64,000 nucleotides of DNA from Hypericum androsaemum. Lineage: Eukaryota > Streptophyta > Magnoliopsida > Malpighiales > Hypericaceae. The position numbers were made by a program, and so were the translations under genes. The stretch is taken from the NCBI GenBank assembly GCA_963995505.1, contig OZ023180.1, positions 1,984,501 to 2,048,500 of the forward strand, in the 5' to 3' direction. The notes under the pieces are model-generated. The model saw only the letters and a list, made by a program, of their open reading frames with translations. It was not told the DNA's origin and made no database searches. Below, one piece after another: positions 57,928 to 64,000 of this stretch. The number at the start of each line of letters is the position of its first letter. Position 1 is the stretch's first letter.

Positions 57928-59481
57928 CTAGTTTACTAGACCCGCTGAAGCCATGTTAAGCTTCAGCTTCTCTAAGGTAACCACCTTAGTCAACATATCC
58001 GCGGGATTCACTTTCCCGTCAATCTTCTCAAGTTGCAAGATCTTCCTCTCCAATAGACTTCGAATGTAGTGATACTTCAACTCAATGTGCTTTGTCCTTG
58101 AGTGGAATGCGGGATTCTTAGCCAAGTGTATCGCACTTTGGCTGTCACTGTGGAGCACACTTTCACTTTGCTCCTTGCCCAATTCTCCCAAGAAGTTTTG
58201 CAACCATACCATCTCTTTGCTTGCTTCTGTCACAGCCACATACTCACTTTCTGCGGTTGACAAAGCCACAACCTTTTGCAACCTGGAAGCCCAAGATATC
58301 GCTGTCCCTCCCAGTGTGAACACATAACCACTAGTGCTCCTCTTGCCATCATGATCATTGGACCCCAAGTCTGCATCACAATAGCCTGTCAGCTTCACAT
58401 CTTTGCCCTCAAAGCACAGGGCCTTCTTAGTAGTACCTCTCAAGTAACCAAGGATCCACTTCACTGCGATCCAATGCTGCTCACCTGGATTGCTCATGAA
58501 TCTGCTCACTACTCCCACCGCATGTGCTATGTCTGGCCTTGTGCAAATCATAGCATACATCAAGCTTCCGACTGCCGATGCATAAGGAGTCTTCTCCATT
58601 TGAGCCTTCTCCGCCTTACTCTTAGGCGAATCCTTCTTGGACAACATAAAGTGCCCACCTAAAGGAGTCAACTTGGGGTTGGTCTTTTGCATGTTGAACC
58701 TCTTCAACACCTTCTCAATGTACTCAGCCTGTGAGAGAAACAGCTTCCCATCAGCCTTATTCCTCTCAATCCTCATCCCAAGGATTTGCTTAGCCTCCCC
58801 CAAGTCCTTCATGGCAAACCTCTCAGACAATTGCTTCTTCACCTTGCTCACCTCCCGAGCACTGGCGCCTGCTATCAACATGTCATCAACATAAAGCAGA
58901 AGGATGATATAGCTATTGTCAAATCTTTTGAAATAGCAGCAATGATCAGCCTCACAGCGCACGAACTCAATCTCATGCATGAACCCATCAAACTTCTTGT
59001 ACCACTGCCTTGGAGCTTGCTTCAAGCCATACAAGCTCTTCCTCAACCTGCACACAAGCTCACTTTTACCATCTGACAAGTATCCCTCTGGTTGTACCAT
59101 GTAGATCTCTTCCTCTAGATCACCATGGAGAAATGCTGTCTTCACATCCATCTGCTCCAACATCAGATTCTCTGAAGCTACCATACTCAACACCATACGA
59201 ATAGTGGTCAGCTTCACAACAGGAGTGAAAACATCAGTAAAATCTATACCATATTTCTGTTGAAATCCCTTCACAACCAGTCTTGCCTTGTAACGCTCGG
59301 TGCCATCTGCCTCTTGCTTAACTCTATATACCCACTTATTTTGCAGTGCCTTCTTGCCTTTAGGGAGTTGGACTAGTTCCCAAGTCATGTTACTCCTCAA
59401 TGACTTCATCTCGTCATCCATTGCAAGCTTCCACTTGTCCACTCTTCTGAACCTCTGCAAAATCTTCTGGTTCTCCTCCAT
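57928..59481 (-). CDS. Copia reverse transcriptase and RNase H (pol 3' part)
   Basis: Second half of the polyprotein, read from about 59460 in the +1-shifted frame. It starts in the KWKLAMDDEMKSL region, continues with RT (KARLVVKGFQQKYGIDF, catalytic YVDDMLIAG near 58875) and RNase H (GYCDADLGSNDHDGKRSTS near 58370, ALSTAESEY, and IELKYHYIRS). It overlaps the gag-protease-integrase frame by about 68 bp. The 517-codon frame opens with an ATG that is probably not a real start. Product converts element RNA to cDNA. Confidence 0.9.
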   Translation of the reverse strand: MEENQKILQRFRRVDKWKLAMDDEMKSLRSNMTWELVQLPKGKKALQNKWVYRVKQEADGTERYKARLVVKGFQQKYGIDFTDVFTPVVKLTTIRMVLSMVASENLMLEQMDVKTAFLHGDLEEEIYMVQPEGYLSDGKSELVCRLRKSLYGLKQAPRQWYKKFDGFMHEIEFVRCEADHCCYFKRFDNSYIILLLYVDDMLIAGASAREVSKVKKQLSERFAMKDLGEAKQILGMRIERNKADGKLFLSQAEYIEKVLKRFNMQKTNPKLTPLGGHFMLSKKDSPKSKAEKAQMEKTPYASAVGSLMYAMICTRPDIAHAVGVVSRFMSNPGEQHWIAVKWILGYLRGTTKKALCFEGKDVKLTGYCDADLGSNDHDGKRSTSGYVFTLGGTAISWASRLQKVVALSTAESEYVAVTEASKEMVWLQNFLGELGKEQSESVLHSDSQSAIHLAKNPAFHSRTKHIELKYHYIRSLLERKILQLEKIDGKVNPADMLTKVVTLEKLKLNMASAGLVN

Positions 59482-61783
59482 CAGTTAATAGGAGATAGAA
59501 ATTAGCTGGCGAATACCTATCTGGAGACCCACGTTGTCTTGTGGACCTCCTTACCGGAACCAATGGTGGTGGAGAACTTGGTTCCGCTTCCTCCTCGGCC
59601 ACCTGGCCATCTTGTGCCCTTTTGCTCCCACCTGAGTTCGAGATGTCTAACTCAATCACCTCACTGCTAGAACCCACCTCGTCGGATACACTCCCCCTGT
59701 CCTTGTACAAAACCTTCTCATTGAATATGACATCTCGGCTTCTGATAACCTTGCGGTTCTTCTCATCCCAAAACCTGAAACCAAAATTATCTCCACCATA
59801 TCCAATGAATGTGCACTTTTTGGACTTAGCATCCAGTTTGCTCCTATCACCTGCATCAATATGAACATATGACACACAACCAAATACTCGAAGGTAAGAA
59901 AGATCAACCTCCTTCCCACTCCAAGCCTCCTCCGGTATCCCATTATCCAAAGGAGTTGATGGTCCTCTATTGATCAAGAAAGCCGCGGTGTTCACTGCAT
60001 CCGCCCAAAACATCTTTGGTAAGCCACACTTCAGTCGCATGGCCCTAGCTCTCTCATTGATTGTTCTGTTCATCCTCTCTGCGATGCCATTTTGCTGGGG
60101 GGTTCCAGCTACTGTCTTCTCCATGCGAATCCCATTTGCTGCACAGTAATCCTTGAACTCTTGGAGCTCATACTCTCCACCATTGTCAGATCTCAAACAC
60201 TTCACATTGAGACCTGTCTCATTTTCCACAAGGGCTCTCCACTTCTTGAAGGCATCAAAGGCTTCAGACTTATGTTTCAAGAAGTACACCCACAGCTTCC
60301 TTGTAGAATCATCAATAAAGGTCATGTAATATAACGAACCACCCAAGGATGCCACTGGTGCTGGTCCCCACAAATCGCTGTGGACCAACTCAAGCTTCTG
60401 CTCCTTTGGAGATCTGCCAGCTCTCGAAAAACTCACTCTCTTCTGCTTCCCGAAAACACAATCCTCACAGAGTTCCACTTCCACTGTCTTGAGGCCTGGA
60501 AGCTTCCCCTTCGAGCATAGCACCCTCATTCCCTTCTCACTCATGTGGCCAAGGCGACTATGCCACAAATCTGCATCATCCGTTGCACCTGTAACATTAA
60601 TGCTCTCATTGGTGTTCTTCGTCATATACAAAGTACCCTCCTTCAAACCTCGAGCCACCACCCTAGCTCCTTTGGTAATTTTCCATGTCTTGCAACCAAA
60701 GGTCACTGTGTAACCTTCATCATCTAGTTGCCCCACGGATAGCAAATTCCTCTTCAACCCAGGAATATGCCTCACCCCTTTCAACAACAACAAAGATCCA
60801 TTAGGAGTATTGATCCGAACATCTCCCATGCCCACAATTTTCAAAGGGTCATCATTCGCTAGATAGACTTTGCCATAATCACCTATGACATACTTCTCCA
60901 TCATCCCTGCATCGCTACAAGAATGAAATGATGCTCCCGAATCCAATACCCACTCCTCCAATGGACTGCTCACACTCAAGATCAACGCATCCCCGTGATC
61001 TTCCGTTGTCGCATTTGCGGATTTTTCCTTCTTTGGTGCCGTGCATTGATCTCTGAAATGACCATATTGTTCACAATTCCAACATTGCACCGAGCTCTTG
61101 TCCTTCTTCGGACCACCCTTCGATTTAGATCTTGACCTACCCCGGTCCTTCTTCCCCTTCCACTTATTCTCAGACCTTCCCCTGTTACCCATGCTCAAAG
61201 CTGAACTCGAGGCTACTCCGGATTCCTTTCTACGAATCTCCTCACTCATAATCAAATCCCTCACCTCATCTAGCTTGAGCGTTACTTTCCCCGCCGAGGC
61301 ACTCACTGCCGTGACCGTGCCATTCCAACTATCGGGTAAAGAACTTAGTAAAATTAGGGCTTGTACCTCATCATCGAAGTCGATCTTAACCGAGCTCAAT
61401 TGGGCTATCGTTGCATTGAACTCGTGAAGATGCTTGGTCACCATCGTACCCTCCGCCATCCGAAGGTTGAACAACTTCCTCATCAAGTGAACCTTGTTGG
61501 CCGCCGATGGCTTCTCGTACATCTCGGACAACGTCTCCAACATCTCCTTCGTGGTCTTTGACTTTACTGTGTGCAAGGCCACGTTCCTAGACAAAGACAA
61601 GCGCACCACGCTCATCGCTTTCCGATCTAGGAGCTTCCACTCCTCTTCCTTCATGTCCTCTGGCTTCTTCCCATCAAGGGGCAAGTGCAAATCTTTGCCA
61701 TACAAGTAGTCCTCTACTTGCATCTTCCAGAAGCCATAATCGACGCCATCGAACTTCTCCACGGGCGATCTCACATCACCCAT
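59414..61783 (-). CDS. Copia gag, protease and integrase
   Basis: Starts at ATG 61783 (MGDVRSPVEKF). The open frame extends to 61801 without an ATG. Domains: gag (FWKMQVEDYLYG onward, UBN2-type), zinc knuckle CWNCEQYGHFRDQC (about 61060), protease WVLDSGASFHS (about 60950), GAG-pre-integrase (LWHSRLGHMSEKGMRVL), integrase zinc and DDE core (HSDLWGP, RSDNGGEYE, ERMNRTINE; 60400-60060), and a Ser-rich linker with ELDISNSGGSK. The frame ends at 59414 just inside the RT region because of a small deletion, so no full-length Gag-Pol is made unless ribosomes shift frame. Confidence 0.92.
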   Translation of the reverse strand: MGDVRSPVEKFDGVDYGFWKMQVEDYLYGKDLHLPLDGKKPEDMKEEEWKLLDRKAMSVVRLSLSRNVALHTVKSKTTKEMLETLSEMYEKPSAANKVHLMRKLFNLRMAEGTMVTKHLHEFNATIAQLSSVKIDFDDEVQALILLSSLPDSWNGTVTAVSASAGKVTLKLDEVRDLIMSEEIRRKESGVASSSALSMGNRGRSENKWKGKKDRGRSRSKSKGGPKKDKSSVQCWNCEQYGHFRDQCTAPKKEKSANATTEDHGDALILSVSSPLEEWVLDSGASFHSCSDAGMMEKYVIGDYGKVYLANDDPLKIVGMGDVRINTPNGSLLLLKGVRHIPGLKRNLLSVGQLDDEGYTVTFGCKTWKITKGARVVARGLKEGTLYMTKNTNESINVTGATDDADLWHSRLGHMSEKGMRVLCSKGKLPGLKTVEVELCEDCVFGKQKRVSFSRAGRSPKEQKLELVHSDLWGPAPVASLGGSLYYMTFIDDSTRKLWVYFLKHKSEAFDAFKKWRALVENETGLNVKCLRSDNGGEYELQEFKDYCAANGIRMEKTVAGTPQQNGIAERMNRTINERARAMRLKCGLPKMFWADAVNTAAFLINRGPSTPLDNGIPEEAWSGKEVDLSYLRVFGCVSYVHIDAGDRSKLDAKSKKCTFIGYGGDNFGFRFWDEKNRKVIRSRDVIFNEKVLYKDRGSVSDEVGSSSEVIELDISNSGGSKRAQDGQVAEEEAEPSSPPPLVPVRRSTRQRGSPDRYSPANFYLLLTDGGEPEDFAEVQKSGQVEACNG

Positions 61784-61828
61784 CGTGATTGCTCCCACCA
61801 CGCCCTAAACCCGGGCTCTGATACCAAT

Positions 61829-62305
61829 TGTTGGGAAACACGAGGGCCCCAAACACCACACGAACAATACCGGAGCTAGAGATCGATGACAAACACAAAG
61901 GAAACTCACGCACACAAGAATACGACACAAAAATTTGGTCACCCGGTTCGATCTAAACCGATCTACGTCCGGGGGCGTACCAAGCCAGGAGATTTCACTA
62001 TATCAAGCTCGATCTACACTCTAGAGCTTCACTCGCTCAACAATGGTGTTTCTCTCTCCTCTTCTCTCTCTGTCTCTCTCTCTCTCTCTACACAAGGAAG
62101 AAGATACAGGAATAGTGACTGAGAGGTGGGTATTTATAGTGCCCACAGCCTAGGACTATTTGGTGTCGGCAGGGGCAAAATCGTCCACCAGAAATCACAT
62201 TTCTGGCCGCGGATGAATAGTACCCAGTCAACATGTGAACAGTAACTCCGTATATTCAACGCGTAAACAGTAACTCCGTATAGTACGAAGTCTCCATACC
62301 CAACA
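61829..62305 (-). mobile_element. 5' LTR of the young copia
   Basis: 477 bp, starting TGTTGGG and ending CCCAACA. It is followed inward by the initiator-Met primer site. Confidence 0.95.
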
Positions 62306-62310
62306 GATAC

Positions 62311-62666
62311 AACGAAAAAAAAATATTCTTAAAAGGGTCACTCTGAAACGGGGAAAAGCTCACTACTTGCGACTAATTTCACGAAATTCCAAAAGAAAAG
62401 AAGAAAAAAGTTTCTATCTTTGGTGTTGTTTTGCAATGGCGAGGAAATGAGAGAGAGAGAAATTTGTTTCCGTTTGGGGTAAGAATGGCGGTACGGTGTA
62501 GAGGGAGGGACTAGGGAGGGATCGATGACGAACAGAAGCCGAGGCAGAGTGATTAATATTTTGAACTCCTTTATAAGTTGGCGGAAACTTCTGCCCTTTA
62601 TTATTCTCTCTCTAATTTGTGGGGCCACTTCGAGTCCATTTTATGATTTTAATAAACATGAATTGG
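62311..62666 (-). promoter_or_regulatory. Displaced upstream region of the FRIGIDA-like gene
   Basis: Before the copia inserted, this abutted 57336. Read on the minus strand it has a CT-rich block with (CT)n near 62450 and a GC-richer stretch (62460-62560), a composition typical of plant 5' UTRs or core promoters. A 96-codon minus frame at 62338-62628 has no recognisable content. Role as the original promoter or first non-coding exon is inference. Confidence 0.35.
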
Positions 62667-62675
62667 GTATGATTT

Positions 62676-63681
62676 GGGTTTTTTACCAATATGGTGATAC
62701 TACCTTATTATTTACCAAAATAGTATTACTATTGAAAATATTCCAAAAGTGGTGTCCATTTTCAAGATTGAAAAAAAATTTCGACCTAAGGACCCTAGAT
62801 CTAAATTTTTTTTCGATTTGGGACATAAATCGAAAAAAAATTTTCACTTCCGTCGTCGAAAGTTTATTTTCTATTTGGTCCCAGGTCGAAAAAAACTTTC
62901 GACCTGAGGACCTAGATCAAAATTTTTTTTTGATTTGGTACCTACCTTATCAGACAAGAATCTGGAAAGTGAGATTTCGAGTGGATTTTTTTATCCGGAT
63001 AGGTCCCAGATCGAAATATTTTTTTGACCTGAGTCCCCGACAATTTATTTGAACCCCGACCCCGGATACGAAAAAACCAAAAAAAATTTCGACCCCCGCT
63101 CCCTCTGACTTTGCTGCTTCGCCGTTCCTCCCCGCCGTCTCGCCGTTCGCCGCTTCCTCCCCGCCCTTGGTCCTCGTTCCGTCTCCGCCGTTCGTCCTTG
63201 TCGCCGTTCCTTGTCGTCGGCGTTCCGTCTCTCGCCGTTCTTCCCCGCCGTCCGTCCTCCCCGTCGTTCCATCCTCCGGCCTTCCTCGTGTCCTGCCCGC
63301 CATTTCGTCCTCTGGCCGTCCTCGCTTCCTCCCCGCCGTCATCTCCGCCGTTCCTCCCTACCGCCGTTCCGCCCCTCGGTATAAATCCAACTTCGTCCGG
63401 ATTCTGTGGGAGATGACCTTAGATCGAAAGAAAATTTCGATCTGGGTCCTCAGGTCGAAAGTTTTTTCGATCTGGGAGCAAATCAAAAATAAATTTTCAA
63501 CAACGGAAGTCAAAAAAAATTTCGATTTTGGTCCCAAGTCAAAAAAAAATTTCGATCTAGGATCCCTAGGTCAAATTGTTTTTTCAATCTTGAAAAGGGA
63601 CACTACTTTCGGAATATTTTCAATAGTAACACCATTTTGATAAATAATAAGGTATTGTACTACCATATTGGTAAAAAATCC
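62676..63681. mobile_element. 1006-bp Mutator-like inverted-repeat element
   Basis: Inverted repeats of roughly 280 bp: the left 'ttttttaccaatatggt' and 'aatattccaaaagt' answer the right 'accatattggtaaaaaa' and 'actttcggaatatt'. The subterminal part is a set of 'aaaaaaatttcgacct' repeats. Flanks GTATGATTT (62667-62675) and ATATGATTT (63682-63690) form a 9-bp duplication with one mismatch. The core (63090-63400) is a C/T-rich 'cgccgttcctcc' low-complexity block. Open frames across it are repeat translations. No transposase. Confidence 0.82.
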
Positions 63682-63690
63682 ATATGATTT

Positions 63691-64000
63691 AGATATTATT
63701 TTATCTTTTATCTGAGAAGTCAAAATAGTTCTAATTAAGATTAAGACTGTTCTTTTTTTTAGTATAAATATTACATCATCATTATATATGGCAGAGTTTG
63801 AAGTTGTATACTCTTACATGTCCTTTGGTAGGATTGCTCTTGTTTCAATATCAACTATTTTTATTTTTGATTTTTTTTCCCGAAATTGAGTAACTGACTT
63901 TAAAATCAAGGGAAAAGTACTATCTGAGTCATGTAGTTTATACCGATTTTACAATATGATCCTGAGGTTTATAAACGACTTTTTTGGTAGTTGTGATTTT
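63691..64000. other. AT-rich end of window
   Basis: No gene. 'GGGAAAAGTACTATCTGAGTC' from about 63909 resembles the start of the GGGAAAAG inverted-repeat family and may be the left end of another copy cut by the window edge. Confidence 0.35.

Larger units (their letters stand above)
57332..62310 (-). mobile_element. Young Ty1-copia (TNT1/Tork-like) retrotransposon
   Basis: LTRs at 57337-57835 and 61829-62305 are identical apart from one 22-bp tandem gain in the 3' copy. The 5-bp duplication GATAC lies at 57332-57336 and 62306-62310. The primer site is TTGGTATCAGAGCCC (minus strand, just inside 61829), matching initiator-Met tRNA, and the polypurine tract AGGTGGGAGAT adjoins the 3' LTR. Gag-pol is open except for one frameshift. 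Identical LTRs indicate a very recent insertion. Confidence 0.96.

Noticed and set aside
63045..63640. Pro/Ser- and Arg/Gly-rich frames
   Set aside because: Low-complexity core and arms of the inverted-repeat element at 62676-63681.

Overview
This is nuclear DNA from a flowering plant. The evidence is intron-bearing genes of plant-only families (Aux/IAA, FRIGIDA-like, DRIP-type RING ligase, ankyrin/PGG protein) separated by nested plant retrotransposons. The sharply GC-rich 5' ends of the SEC23 and ankyrin genes hint at a monocot, but I cannot name the species. Genes lie at the two sides and repeats fill the middle.

Left side (1-13 kb): a 177-bp tandem repeat, a complete five-exon Aux/IAA repressor gene (1423-3585, +), a decayed Ty1-copia element between two inverted ~590-bp repeat arms (4953-9895), and a two-exon SEC23 gene (10250-12577, +). 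Middle (13-47 kb): a 6.1-kb LINE with target-site duplications (13432-19570, -); three long-inverted-repeat (Mutator-like) elements with 9-bp duplications; a dead MRS2/CorA-type magnesium transporter gene whose one exon has been amplified about eight times (22.2-24.7 kb); an inverted copia gag/LTR palindrome split by an Athila-like gypsy element (24.9-38.9 kb); a copia element with four in-frame TGA codons (39154-45573, -); and a LINE RNase H relic.

Right side (47-64 kb): a six-exon DRIP-like E3 ligase (47245-49134, +) convergent with an intronless PRA1 gene (49396-49965, -), a three-exon ankyrin/PGG membrane protein (50794-53589, +) convergent with a three-exon FRIGIDA-like gene (53969-56905, -), then a very young copia element (57337-62305, -) about 430 bp upstream of the FRIGIDA-like start, and a fourth long-inverted-repeat element (62676-63681).

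The host genes do not form a pathway: they cover auxin response, COPII coats, ubiquitination, vesicle traffic, defence-type membrane signalling and flowering-type chromatin regulation. I found no undescribed molecular system. The most unusual structures are the inverted-repeat element that has captured a 650-bp CTC tract and has its empty site preserved next door, the exon amplification in the magnesium transporter pseudogene, and the copia palindrome.
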